In this document: positions 1 to 8,660 of the stretch, piece by piece
Layout of the letters: each line of letters starts with the position of its first letter
Position numbering within the stretch: position 1 is the stretch's first letter
Assembly (NCBI GenBank): GCA_004322135.1
Contig: SCSG01000013.1
Location: 62,001-126,000, forward strand
DNA length: 64,000 bases
Source: Burkholderiaceae bacterium
GTDB taxonomy: Bacteria; Pseudomonadota; Gammaproteobacteria; Burkholderiales; Burkholderiaceae_B
Reading direction: 5' to 3'
The notes under the pieces: generated by a model
The model's database searches: none
Told to the model about the DNA's origin: nothing
What the model saw: the letters and a program-made list of their open reading frames with translations, nothing else
Position numbers and translations under genes: made by a program

Positions 1-786
1 ACTGGCACGCTGTTCAACACCCAAGTTTTAATTGACGAAACGGGTGCAATTTCGGCTAAGCATCAGAAGCTAGTGCCGACCGTTGGCGAACGCTTGGTGC
101 ATTCTCCTGGAAGCGCCGCAACACAATTATCCTTCCACACTCCTGTCGGCACCGTCAGCTCACTCATATGTGGTGAAAACTCTAACCCATTTGCGCTAGC
201 CCGTATTGTTACCGAATACCCGATCGTCCATGTAGCAAGCTGGCCTAGTAACTTTGCCAGCGGGCTCGGAAACATGCGTGACCAGAGTCTCTTCGTAAAC
301 AGGAATGTTGCGTACGCGTGCGCCTGTTACGTTGTGTGCGCGACCAGCATTAATTCTGAGGAAATGATTCATGATTTAGCCAAGGACGAGCGGGATGCTG
401 CGTTCCTGAGGGATGCTAAGTACGTTGGTGGCGCGGCAATTATCGACCCATACGGGCAAATAGTTGCTGGTCCACTCGATGGCGACAAAGAGGGGTTGTT
501 GTATGCCGTAGCGACGGCAGAATCGTGTATTCGAATGCGCTGTACTCACGACTTCGCTGGCCACTATAACCGCCCCGATGTGTACCACCTGGAAGTGAAT
601 ACTTACGACCAACAATTAACCTCGTTTAATGACTTTAATCCACGCGAAGAAAATCGCGGAGCGAGCGATCACGTGCCAACGTCGGGCGACCGTTCACCTG
701 TTATGCATCATCTAAACGCTCCTGAGTGTGCACACGCAGTTGCAAACGGTACTGAACGCACTAGAAACTCAACTAATCATAAGTAA
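1..786 (+). CDS. Nitrilase / carbon-nitrogen hydrolase (5' truncated by window)
   Basis: The reading frame is open from base 1, so the N-terminus, including the catalytic Glu, lies outside the window. What remains starts inside the nitrilase fold: the Lys region reads KHQKLVPTVGERL (family pattern H-x-K-L-x-P-T-x-x-E-R) and the nucleophile region reads LICGENSNP, with Cys followed by G-E-N where classical nitrilases have W-E-N. Superfamily members hydrolyse nitriles or amides to acids through a Glu-Lys-Cys triad. The gene sits 16 bp upstream of a flavin hydroxylase, suggesting one operon and a role in releasing an aromatic or aliphatic acid. Nitrilase versus amidase activity cannot be decided. 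The last ~50 residues are low in recognisable motifs. Confidence 0.85.
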   Translation, partial: TGTLFNTQVLIDETGAISAKHQKLVPTVGERLVHSPGSAATQLSFHTPVGTVSSLICGENSNPFALARIVTEYPIVHVASWPSNFASGLGNMRDQSLFVNRNVAYACACYVVCATSINSEEMIHDLAKDERDAAFLRDAKYVGGAAIIDPYGQIVAGPLDGDKEGLLYAVATAESCIRMRCTHDFAGHYNRPDVYHLEVNTYDQQLTSFNDFNPREENRGASDHVPTSGDRSPVMHHLNAPECAHAVANGTERTRNSTNHK

Positions 787-802
787 GAAGGACGCTAACG
801 CG

Positions 803-2449
803 ATGAATACAATTGAAAACCTTGAAGAAGGTCGTAGCTATGACGTCGTCGTGGTTGGGGGCGGCCCGGTCGGTATGGGGCTCGCAATCGAGCTGGGGCA
901 GCGCGGTGTTGTCACCTTAGTAGTGGAGCGCCACATCGAACCGCAGATGGTTCCAAAGGGCCAGAACCTTACGACTCGCACTATGGAGCATTTTAACCGG
1001 TGGGGTATTGAAGCCAATATCAGAGAGCGCAGGCCTTTATCGAAGCGTTATACAAATGGGTTTACGTTGTACGGTTCACTGTTTAGCGAGTATCGGTACC
1101 AGCTCCAGGCACGAGACTTGGTGCGTGAGTATTATTACGCCGGTGCTGACCGCTTGCCGCAGTACGAAACGGAGTACGCGTTACGATCGCGAGTGTCAGA
1201 TCTAGAAAATGTAACAGTCGTCTTTGGTACCGAAGCCGTCGATGTTAGCCAAGCAAAATCTGGCGCGACGGTTACGCTGCGTCAATATCGCGGGACCACA
1301 ACGCGAACGGTAAGTTGTAAGTACGTTGTAGGCTGCGATGGAAGTCGCTCCGTTGTTCGCGAATGCGGCGGGATCGCTGAGACAACTAGTGAGAAGCGCA
1401 ACGATCATATGGCGTTAATCGTATTCAGATCTGAGGCTCTGGATGAGAGGCTTAACGCAGAGCACCCGAGTGGATACTTCTTCAACATTATGCGGCCAGA
1501 ACTCTCAGGGTACTGGTCATCAATAGGACGGGTGTCTAATAATCACGACTTCTTCTTTCATGCACCAATCGCGGAAGATATCGAGCCAGGCAGCATGGAT
1601 TTTCAAAAGTTCGTGAGAGACGTACTCGGTGAAGACTTTGACATGGAGGTCACGTACGGTGGGCTTTGGCAGTTGCGAGTATCCGTTGCAAAAACATTCC
1701 GGAATGATCGGATCTTCATAGCGGGAGACGCTGCCCACAGCCATCCACCATACGGAGGATTTGGCATCAACATCGGGTTCGAGGACGCTAGAAACCTAGG
1801 CTGGAAATTGGCGGCTAGGGTCAACGGCTGGGGTGGGGAGCAGCTACTAGACAGCTACAGTGTCGAGCGTCGAGCAACGTTCGTGTCGACATCGGATACC
1901 TTTATTGCTGGCCCGATTGCGTTTGACGCACAATTCCTGGCAACCTATAGCCCGAGTAAGGACGAGGCCGCCTTCAAGCAGGCGTGGGGAAACCGCGCGG
2001 ACCATGCAAAAGAAGCAGTTTATAAATTTGCGTGTGAGTACGTCGGCTCGCCAGTCATAGCGGGACCAACGCAGATCCTGATTGGGGAAAAGCAGTTCTC
2101 GGAACCATCTGCGATAGGCGGGCATAGTTTCGTTGCCAAGCCAGGATTTCACATGGCCCCGGCGACGCTCAGCTCAGGACAAAATTTCTATGACGTGCGA
2201 GGTGACGGTTTCACGCTCCTCGCGCTGGATGCCGATGACGAGTCGATTGCGAAGGTTCGGCGCGCGGCTGAAAAGCACCAAGTGCCACTTACCGTGATTC
2301 GTGATAAGGCGGAAGGCCAACTGCGCCGGTACGAGGCACGGCTGGTGTTAGTGCGACCGGACGACTACGTGGCATGGGTAGCGCATGATGGGTCTGAAAC
2401 AGCGATGCCAAATATCGTAGAGAAGGCTTGTGGGTTGGAACTTGAGTAG
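803..2449 (+). CDS. FAD-dependent aromatic hydroxylase, MhpA/PheA/TfdB type
   Basis: 548-residue class A flavoprotein monooxygenase. The FAD-binding Rossmann motif GGGPVGMGLAIELG lies near residue 20, the DG motif is GCDGSRSVVRE, and the GD motif is FIAGDAAHSHPPYGGFG. These are the three fingerprints of NAD(P)H- and FAD-dependent phenol or 3-hydroxyphenylpropionate hydroxylases. A C-terminal thioredoxin-like domain (about residues 420-548) matches the PheA/MhpA layout. I chose ATG 803 over the upstream GTG at 728 because AGAAGGA precedes it and the Rossmann motif then falls at the usual distance. The likely role is ortho-hydroxylation of a phenolic acid to the diol used by the ring-cleavage enzyme encoded at 7.8 kb. 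The substrate is unknown. Confidence 0.88.
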   Translation: MNTIENLEEGRSYDVVVVGGGPVGMGLAIELGQRGVVTLVVERHIEPQMVPKGQNLTTRTMEHFNRWGIEANIRERRPLSKRYTNGFTLYGSLFSEYRYQLQARDLVREYYYAGADRLPQYETEYALRSRVSDLENVTVVFGTEAVDVSQAKSGATVTLRQYRGTTTRTVSCKYVVGCDGSRSVVRECGGIAETTSEKRNDHMALIVFRSEALDERLNAEHPSGYFFNIMRPELSGYWSSIGRVSNNHDFFFHAPIAEDIEPGSMDFQKFVRDVLGEDFDMEVTYGGLWQLRVSVAKTFRNDRIFIAGDAAHSHPPYGGFGINIGFEDARNLGWKLAARVNGWGGEQLLDSYSVERRATFVSTSDTFIAGPIAFDAQFLATYSPSKDEAAFKQAWGNRADHAKEAVYKFACEYVGSPVIAGPTQILIGEKQFSEPSAIGGHSFVAKPGFHMAPATLSSGQNFYDVRGDGFTLLALDADDESIAKVRRAAEKHQVPLTVIRDKAEGQLRRYEARLVLVRPDDYVAWVAHDGSETAMPNIVEKACGLELE

Positions 2450-2478
2450 CATCACTTAGCAGTCGGCGGAGGCATTTT

Positions 2479-3468
2479 ATGCAGGCATGGATTATCTCGA
2501 ACGTTGGTTCCGGCCCCACACTGGGCACAATCGACTTACCGCGGGTAGAGGATCAACAACACACTTCACTCGTTCAGATGTTAATGGTTGCAGTGAACCA
2601 AGTCGATATAAGCGTTGCGATGGGTGTGTTTCCAGCTGGTCGGCCAAAAGTCCCGTACATTCCCGGAATAGAGGGCGTTGCATGCATCACACAGTCATCA
2701 CAATTTCCAGTGGGAACCGTCGTTAGAGTTAGTGCATTTCGTGCGGGATACGGACCGAATGGCGTAATGGCGGAGTACGCTGTCATCGACAACGACGATA
2801 TAGAGCCCATTCCAGATGGTGTGAGCCCCGAAGTTGTTGCCGCAACTGGCAACAGCGCCTTGACTGGGTGGCTTGCGATGCGTGTCCGAGGAAACGTTCA
2901 CCAAGGAGATCGCGCACTCATACTCGGTGCAACTGGTGCCAGTGGATGGTATGCCATGCAAGCCGCGCGACACGCCGGTGCGAGCTCAGTTGTGGCAGTA
3001 GCGAGAGATGCCGCGGCACTTGACGCGGCACTCAATGCCGGGGCAACTGCAACTGTGCAACTGACCCCAAATATCGGATGCGACGAGCTGGCAGAGAAAT
3101 ATAGGCTGGCAGCAGGCGGCGAAGTAACCATTACATATGATGCATTATGGGGGCTTCCTGCGTTAGCCGCCCTCACGGCCGAAGCCAAAGGCGCGCGTCA
3201 TGTCGTAGTTGGTCAGGCCGCTGCCAACGAATTAAATCTGCCTTGTTATTTGATACGAGTAAAGACGATTGACTTGCTCGGGTTCGCAAACCATCAAATT
3301 CCACGATTGCGTCGACACGAGGCCATGCAGGAGATGTTGGAGCTTTCCCGCGACGGAAGCTTGGACACGTCCAAACACACAACGCTATCGTTTGCGAATC
3401 TTGATAGCGCATGGGAGCAAAAGAGGACGGGTGAATGCAGGAGGCCATTGTTACGTGTAGCACAATAA
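2479..3468 (+). CDS. Quinone oxidoreductase-like / MDR-family dehydrogenase
   Basis: 329-residue medium-chain dehydrogenase/reductase. The N-terminal GroES-like part contains PYIPGIEGVA, the position where family members read P-x-x-x-G-x-E. The nucleotide-binding motif GATGASGWYAMQAA lies around residues 154-168 and matches the AxGxxG pattern of zinc-independent quinone reductases. I see no cysteine cluster for structural zinc. GGAGG precedes the ATG by 7 bases. It follows the hydroxylase by 29 bp and so is probably co-transcribed. It may reduce an enone or quinone intermediate of the pathway; this role is inferred from context only. Confidence 0.8.
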   Translation: MQAWIISNVGSGPTLGTIDLPRVEDQQHTSLVQMLMVAVNQVDISVAMGVFPAGRPKVPYIPGIEGVACITQSSQFPVGTVVRVSAFRAGYGPNGVMAEYAVIDNDDIEPIPDGVSPEVVAATGNSALTGWLAMRVRGNVHQGDRALILGATGASGWYAMQAARHAGASSVVAVARDAAALDAALNAGATATVQLTPNIGCDELAEKYRLAAGGEVTITYDALWGLPALAALTAEAKGARHVVVGQAAANELNLPCYLIRVKTIDLLGFANHQIPRLRRHEAMQEMLELSRDGSLDTSKHTTLSFANLDSAWEQKRTGECRRPLLRVAQ

Positions 3469-3585
3469 TTAAGTGAATCGAAACTACTCTAGATCAGCCG
3501 TTCGAGCGCGGCCGTGGCTGCAAGATGCCGACCAAGAATGCCCAGTTAGCCAGCTGCCTCGTTTCGCAGAGCCACCTCTAGCTCA

Positions 3586-4329
3586 TTAAGCCTCGTAAAA
3601 AAATACCGCGCTCATCACCAGTCCCACGATGACAATGAGCGCCTTGATCGCTCGCCTGGACAAAGCCTTCGCCGCAAAAGCTCCCAAATATCCTCCCACA
3701 GTCGCTGCCACCATCATAATAACGGCCGCGCGCCACTGGACAATTCCTGCCCAAGCAAACGTCGCCACTGAGATCGCCGACAATATGACAGAAACACCAT
3801 TCTTTAGACCGTTCATGAGATTCATGCCGCGCATACCCACCACCGCGAATAGCGCCATCAGCATGATACCGAGGCCACCGTTGAAATAGCCGCCGTAGAC
3901 TGAAACAACGAACACTCCAGGCATTAAGAATTTATCTAGCTGCAAATTGCGCGATTTGCTCCACGCCACCATATAATCGCCGGTTGCGAACAACAGCGTC
4001 GAAAAAAGCAAAAGCCATGGCACAAGAATTTTGAACGTATGATTCGACGTCACCAGAAGCAGCAAGGATCCCGCGAGGCCTCCGGCCAAGCTGACCACAA
4101 TCAGCTTTACCAGCATCACGCGCTCGACCGAAGCGATCTCGGGCCGGAAGCCCGCCACCGCGCCCAGATATCCAGGGAACACCGCGACAGCGCTCGTCGC
4201 ATTCGCCGACACAATCGGTACTCCCGCATACACCAGGGCCGGAAAAGTCAAGAAACTGCCACCGCCCGCTATAGCATTAAGTCCACCAGCGAGGAAGCCG
4301 GCAGCCACCAACAAGAGGTAATAAATCAT
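3586..4329 (-). CDS. TauE/SafE-family anion exporter
   Basis: 247-residue polytopic membrane protein with about eight hydrophobic segments. The N-terminal segment carries LAGGLNAIAGGGSFLTFPAL, the G-rich signature of TauE/SafE (DUF81) proteins. The second half repeats the pattern in GGYFNGGLGIML. Family members export sulfite, sulfoacetate or other organic anions. The gene is separated from the upstream MFS gene by a terminator hairpin, so it probably has its own promoter in the 90 bp before the ATG. In a catabolic island it may remove an acidic or sulfonate-derived product. The substrate is inferred and unknown. Confidence 0.82.
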   Translation of the reverse strand: MIYYLLLVAAGFLAGGLNAIAGGGSFLTFPALVYAGVPIVSANATSAVAVFPGYLGAVAGFRPEIASVERVMLVKLIVVSLAGGLAGSLLLLVTSNHTFKILVPWLLLFSTLLFATGDYMVAWSKSRNLQLDKFLMPGVFVVSVYGGYFNGGLGIMLMALFAVVGMRGMNLMNGLKNGVSVILSAISVATFAWAGIVQWRAAVIMMVAATVGGYLGAFAAKALSRRAIKALIVIVGLVMSAVFFYEA

Positions 4330-4419
4330 TATTAGATGTGGCCCATACAGTTGGACAGTAAATCGGAGCGGCAGTAAATCAGTACTCTTGAGTAGATTCT
4401 CTGCCGATTAAGCTACTAC

Positions 4420-4460
4420 AAAAAATTCGTGCAACCATTTGAGTAAATGGCTGCACGAAT
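4420..4460 (-). terminator. Rho-independent terminator after the MFS gene
   Basis: Read on the - strand, ATTCGTGCA-G-CCATTT-ACTC-AAATGG-T-TGCACGAAT forms a long stem with one internal mismatch and is followed by TTTTTT. It lies 35 bp downstream of the MFS stop codon and ends the amidase-MFS transcript before the TauE gene. Confidence 0.85.
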
Positions 4461-4494
4461 GACGCGTTTCAAATAAGAAGCACAGAATGATGTA

Positions 4495-5727
4495 TCAATT
4501 TTTCACGACAGGTCGCTTCACCACAACCAAAGTCGAAATCAACGCAATCACTATCAAAGGAACTGCCGCTCCAATCAACAAGGGAGGAGCGAAGCCCATA
4601 GCTAACAACTCTCCGGCCGCAAACGGCCCAAAAAATGAGCCAAAACGGCCTACTGCTACGGCAGACCCCGAGCCAGTACCGCGCATCACTATCGGGTAAT
4701 AGACAGCCGAAAGGCCGTACAAAATGGACTGTGCACCAATCAAGAACAAGCCAGCTAAAGCTGCTCCTAAATAAATCATACCTAGCGCACCCGACTGAGA
4801 TAGCACCACAAGTGCCACCACGATACCTACATAGGTGCACAGCACCACCATCCAGGCACGTGTACGATCCATCAACCAGCCGAATCCCATCGCCCCGACA
4901 GCACCACCGACGTTAAATAGAACCTGTATTACGCCGACCTGAGCAGGCTTGATTCCTTGCCGCACCAGTAACGATGGCAGCCAGTTCATCAAAAAGAACA
5001 AGATTGACAAAGTAAAGAAAAACGTCACCCACAGAGCTATGGTCAACACGGTGCGCCGTTCACCAAACAACACCGTAGAAATAGCCGCCGGGCGGATTCG
5101 ACCTTCCTTTTGCACGGTCGAAGCAAGGAAATTCCTCGATTCCGGCAGCAAGAAGATCAATAGCGGCACCAATATCAAAGGGGCAAATCCGCCGACATAA
5201 AAAACGTGCCTCCATTGGCCACCTTCGACAGACAGGGCCCCGATAGCTGAAGCTATAGCCCCGCCCAACGGGATACCGCAATACATAAAACTGACCGCGG
5301 TGCGCCTTAGCCGATCCGGGACAATCTCGGACACCAGCGCGATAAGGTTAGGCATGGCCGCTCCAAGGCCCAGTCCAGTCATGAAGCGCGAAAAAATCAG
5401 GCTATTTGCATCCCAAATGTGAGCGGTCATAATCGAAAAAATGCCAAAAACAACGACCGAATATATAAGAACCGGTTTTCTACCCAAACGATCCGCCAAC
5501 CTGCCTCCTAGCATCGCTCCAGGCAACAAGCCCAAAGACCCGATACTGAATGCCAATCCCATTTGAGCCGGGGAAAAACCAAAGTGCCTCGCCACGAACG
5601 GAGCAGCGACACCCATTGACTGGTTATCGACTCCTTCCAGCAAGGCAATGATGAAGCAAAGTGCCAACGTCGCCACAACGCCTGATCGGCCTACCATCTG
5701 GGCCTGAATACTTCCAGCTGTTTGCAT
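4495..5727 (-). CDS. MFS aromatic-acid:H+ symporter, MhpT-like
   Basis: 410-residue major facilitator with 12 predicted membrane segments. The cytoplasmic loop 2-3 motif GGRLADRLGRKPVL is the MFS signature. The N-terminal LEGVDNQSMG and the LMTGLGLGAAMPNLIAL stretch resemble the AAHS family, especially the 3-(3-hydroxyphenyl)propionate carrier MhpT. AGGAGG lies 5 bases before the ATG. It follows the amidase gene with a 62-bp gap and is probably in the same operon. The likely role is proton-driven uptake of the aromatic acid degraded by the neighbouring hydroxylase and dioxygenase. The MhpT resemblance was judged by eye and not by an alignment search. Confidence 0.85.
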   Translation of the reverse strand: MQTAGSIQAQMVGRSGVVATLALCFIIALLEGVDNQSMGVAAPFVARHFGFSPAQMGLAFSIGSLGLLPGAMLGGRLADRLGRKPVLIYSVVVFGIFSIMTAHIWDANSLIFSRFMTGLGLGAAMPNLIALVSEIVPDRLRRTAVSFMYCGIPLGGAIASAIGALSVEGGQWRHVFYVGGFAPLILVPLLIFLLPESRNFLASTVQKEGRIRPAAISTVLFGERRTVLTIALWVTFFFTLSILFFLMNWLPSLLVRQGIKPAQVGVIQVLFNVGGAVGAMGFGWLMDRTRAWMVVLCTYVGIVVALVVLSQSGALGMIYLGAALAGLFLIGAQSILYGLSAVYYPIVMRGTGSGSAVAVGRFGSFFGPFAAGELLAMGFAPPLLIGAAVPLIVIALISTLVVVKRPVVKN

Positions 5728-5789
5728 ACCTCCTCCCTTTTAAAAACTCTAATTAGAAACAACTCGATCGACCCGAATTCCCAAGCCAA

Positions 5790-7217
5790 CTAAACATAGT
5801 CAGCCGTTTGTTTCGCGATCAGCCGATCTGCTATAGGTGCGCATCTTTCCACCTTTGCCGCGAGAGCCAATAACTCAGCGTCACGCCACGGTGCTGCCAC
5901 AATTTGAATGCCAATCGGCAACCCGAATTGATCGACAGTCCATGGCAAAACGATTGCAGGAGCCCCCATTACATTGACAAACGGCGCATACCTAGCTGCG
6001 GCACGAGGTCCTACCGGAGTTCCAGCTATCGTGATTGGTGCGCCCTGCCCTATTGCCCAAGCGACACAGGGTGAAGCTGGAGCCAACAAGAAGTCACACG
6101 ACTGCCACATCAATCTGCTTGTGTGACGCATATCGAGCAAGGCACCGGCGGTGCTAAAGACCTCACTAGCAGTTAAAGCCAGACCTCTCTCTCTCAACCC
6201 ACGAATGAGGGGCGTAAGACTTTCCACAGCCATGTCGCGATGCTCCAACGCATGAGCGGTACCAGCCGCTATCAGCGTTGCCCAACATTTGTCCACTTCC
6301 TCGATATCTAACGGCAGATCACCTCGATCTACCCGCAGGCCACACTCGCGAATGCAGTCGGCGACATCATGTAATGCTTGCAATACTCCCTGATCGTGAG
6401 GAATGGCTTCATCCACATAGATACGTACACGTTTCCCGGTCATATCTGTAGGCTGAAATACCAAACCCTCCCCGTTATCACACAAAAGATTGGACAATGA
6501 AGGGCTGCTTGCAACGCTTTGTACTAGCAGCGCACAATCAGCTACAGTACGCGCAATAGGCCCAACAACCTGCAAGTCCAGAGTTGTACTCGGAAAGCCA
6601 TGTGGACGCGAAAACAGACCCGTCGTGGGACGCAACCCTACTGTGCCCGTATATGCTGATGGTCGACGAATTGATCCACCTGCGTCGGTTGCCAAAGCTA
6701 CTGTCGTCTGACCAGAAGAAACACTTGCCGCCGCACCGCCACTGGACCCTCCTGGGGTGACATTTAAATTCCACGGATTACGTGTGACGCCGTGCAAGCG
6801 GTTATCAGTAATGCCGGCGAGTGCCAATTCCGGAGTATTACTCTTCCCAACTATCAATGCTCCTGCGTTACGCACATCACCGACAGGCGGATCATCTACA
6901 TTCGCCACCAGATTGCGGAATACTTCACTCCCCCAGCTAGCCGGCATGTCTTTGACCCACAAATTGTCTTTGACACTGATAGGTACGCCTTCCAGCCAGC
7001 TCCGCGGCTTACCGCTTCTAAGCCGTAGCGTCGACTCTTCGACCGACTGAGCCAGCTGACTCCTATCAGACACGTGGCACAAGGCGTTAATCTGCGGATT
7101 AGTCTGAGCAATACGGTCTAAAGTCGCCTGCACCACGTCGCGTACCTGCACGTCGTTGGTACGCAATCGATAGGCTAGCTCACATGTCGTAAATGACTGC
7201 AGGTTCACTCCAACCAC
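5790..7217 (-). CDS. Amidase, amidase-signature family
   Basis: 475-residue amidase with the complete Ser-cisSer-Lys machinery. The Lys lies in GVPISVKDNLW, the cis-Ser in GGSSGGAAASVSSG and the nucleophilic Ser in ATDAGGSIRRPSAYTG. These enzymes hydrolyse carboxamides, including aryl amides, and relatives act as GatA. Length, a lone gene without gatB or gatC, and a catabolic context favour a catabolic amidase. The ORF opens with GTG at 7217. A second GTG at 7208 has a better-spaced GAGG and could be the true start. It faces the ring-cleavage operon across a shared 322-bp control region. Confidence 0.88.
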   Translation of the reverse strand: MVGVNLQSFTTCELAYRLRTNDVQVRDVVQATLDRIAQTNPQINALCHVSDRSQLAQSVEESTLRLRSGKPRSWLEGVPISVKDNLWVKDMPASWGSEVFRNLVANVDDPPVGDVRNAGALIVGKSNTPELALAGITDNRLHGVTRNPWNLNVTPGGSSGGAAASVSSGQTTVALATDAGGSIRRPSAYTGTVGLRPTTGLFSRPHGFPSTTLDLQVVGPIARTVADCALLVQSVASSPSLSNLLCDNGEGLVFQPTDMTGKRVRIYVDEAIPHDQGVLQALHDVADCIRECGLRVDRGDLPLDIEEVDKCWATLIAAGTAHALEHRDMAVESLTPLIRGLRERGLALTASEVFSTAGALLDMRHTSRLMWQSCDFLLAPASPCVAWAIGQGAPITIAGTPVGPRAAARYAPFVNVMGAPAIVLPWTVDQFGLPIGIQIVAAPWRDAELLALAAKVERCAPIADRLIAKQTADYV

Positions 7218-7269
7218 CTCACAAAAAAGCTGGATTCTTCCGGACCAATAAACTTGCTTCCGTAATTAT

Positions 7270-7289
7270 TTAATTAGCAAGCTAACTAA
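7270..7289. promoter_or_regulatory. Inverted repeat, candidate MarR operator 1
   Basis: TTAATTAGC-AA-GCTAACTAA is a 9-bp inverted repeat with one mismatch and a 2-bp spacer. It starts 53 bp upstream of the amidase start. Size and symmetry suit a MarR-family dimer, and a marR gene closes the facing operon. Binding is inferred. Confidence 0.45.
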
Positions 7290-7495
7290 CTCATGAATAT
7301 ATCGAACTACCTTTCCACCTGCAATAAAAAAATTTACGTAATTACCCCTACAAGGCTCATATTCTCTTAGTTCACGAAAGATATCGTCTGCTCATGAATG
7401 CCGAAAGCCGATCCGGCCATTAGGGTAAACGGGTATCTAAAAAGGCAATATTCCACCGTCATCGATCTTGGCACACACATCAAAATCAAATATAC

Positions 7496-7511
7496 TTAGT
7501 CATATAACTAA
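7496..7511. promoter_or_regulatory. Inverted repeat, candidate operator 2
   Basis: TTAGT-CATATA-ACTAA lies about 30 bp before the first gene of the dioxygenase operon. The half-site TTAGT/ACTAA resembles the outer part of the 7270 repeat. A protein bound here would block the promoter or leader. Binding is inferred. Confidence 0.4.
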
Positions 7512-7539
7512 TCTATAGAAAAGCCGACCTGGAAACGAC

Positions 7540-7833
7540 ATGAGCCTGTACCAAGTTCAGAAAGTCATGTTCCTCATGAAAAAGGATGAAATCATGGCTC
7601 GACAGATCAAAGAAAAATCCAAATCTTCCTTGGATAAATTCTCACTCACACCCGAAGAAAGAGAGGCACTGGTCTCTGGAGACTTGCCTTACCTTTTTCA
7701 AATTGGCGTTCACCCACTTTTGCTTGCTCCCTACTCACGCATCATGGGCATAGCGCGTCCAAAATACATCGAACAGCTCACACCACTGCGTGGGCAGCGC
7801 AAGCTGCAAAGCACCCGGGGAGAAGGATTATGA
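7540..7833 (+). CDS. LigA-like small subunit of extradiol dioxygenase
   Basis: 97-residue protein resembling the alpha subunit of protocatechuate 4,5-dioxygenase. The N-terminal VMFLMKKDE and the FSLTPEEREALVSGDLP stretch follow LigA's pattern of a helix, then a T-x-E-E/Q segment, then D-L. It ends in a basic tail. Keeping the ATG at 7540 preserves the N-terminal helix that LigA has; ATG 7594 has a better ribosome site (AAGGA) but would delete it. The stop overlaps the next gene's start by 4 bp, so the two are translationally coupled, as expected for subunits of one enzyme. LigA closes the active site of LigB in known enzymes. Confidence 0.78.
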   Translation: MSLYQVQKVMFLMKKDEIMARQIKEKSKSSLDKFSLTPEEREALVSGDLPYLFQIGVHPLLLAPYSRIMGIARPKYIEQLTPLRGQRKLQSTRGEGL

Positions 7834-8645
7834 AGGGATCTCTTGCTTTCGCTGGCGCAATGAGCCATGCACCGGGTATTGCAGCCTTCCGCGACGCGGC
7901 ATCAAAGGAACAGGCGTCCAGCTTCTTTAGCGCCTGCGACACCATGCGTCAAAAGTTGATGGCTTCCAATCCTGACGTGATCGTCGTTATCGCTCCCGAT
8001 CATTTTTCCAATTTTTTTATCGACAATATGCCAGCTAGCTGTGTCACGTTGAACGCGGCCTACCACGGCCCGGTAGAAAAGTGGCTTGGGGTCTCGGAAC
8101 TGACCGTCGCAGGCATGCCTGATCTGGGCAGGGCCATCCTTGACCAATCTTACAAAGACGGAATCGAGTCTGCGTTCTCGGAAGAAGTCATGCTCGAACA
8201 CAGCGTCATCATCCCGCTGTCTCTGTTGACTCCAAGCTACGATGTGCCGATCGTCTGGATCATGCAAAATTGCCAGGTACCCCCCCTGATGAGCCTTGAA
8301 CGTTGTTATGCGTTTGGCCGCTCAATCCGGCAAGCTATTGACAACAGCGGGCTGCGTGTAGCCATTATCGGTAGTGGCGGCTTGTCACATGCACCGGGGG
8401 CTCCTGAATTGCAAACTCTCAAGCCAGATTTCGATCGGCACTTCCTGAGCCTGCTTGAAAAAGACAACCGGCATGAACTGTTGTCGATACCCGACGCTAC
8501 TTTGGATGACGCCGGGTTCGGATCTTGGGAAATCAGATTATGGATCACTGCCTTGGGCGTCGCACACGAGCGCAAGGCACGCACGCTTGCATACGAGGCG
8601 ATCGTCCCATGGGATACAGGTTGCGGAATTGCAATTTATGAATAG
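7830..8645 (+). CDS. Class III extradiol ring-cleavage dioxygenase, MhpB/LigB family
   Basis: 271-residue catalytic subunit. By comparison with LigB, the non-haem Fe(II) ligands would be His13 (MSHAPG), His58 (IAPDHFSNFF) and Glu234 (GSWEIRLW). The catalytic base would be His187 (GGLSHAPG), with His124 (MLEHS) also conserved. PDHFSNFFIDNMP is close to 2,3-dihydroxyphenylpropionate dioxygenase MhpB. The protein should open a catechol-type ring next to the hydroxyls using O2. It is coupled to the LigA-like gene by an ATGA overlap. The mixture of an MhpB-like catalytic chain with a separate LigA-like chain is unusual and discussed in the findings. Confidence 0.9.
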   Translation: MKGSLAFAGAMSHAPGIAAFRDAASKEQASSFFSACDTMRQKLMASNPDVIVVIAPDHFSNFFIDNMPASCVTLNAAYHGPVEKWLGVSELTVAGMPDLGRAILDQSYKDGIESAFSEEVMLEHSVIIPLSLLTPSYDVPIVWIMQNCQVPPLMSLERCYAFGRSIRQAIDNSGLRVAIIGSGGLSHAPGAPELQTLKPDFDRHFLSLLEKDNRHELLSIPDATLDDAGFGSWEIRLWITALGVAHERKARTLAYEAIVPWDTGCGIAIYE

Positions 8646-8660
8646 GGGCACAAATCGATC

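Larger units (their letters stand above)
7218..7539. promoter_or_regulatory. Divergent control region between amidase and dioxygenase operons
   Basis: 322 bp without a gene, AT-rich relative to its surroundings. It must contain the promoters of the leftward amidase-MFS operon and the rightward dioxygenase operon. Two inverted repeats (listed separately) lie near its two ends. No reliable -35/-10 pair could be assigned by eye. Confidence 0.6.
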
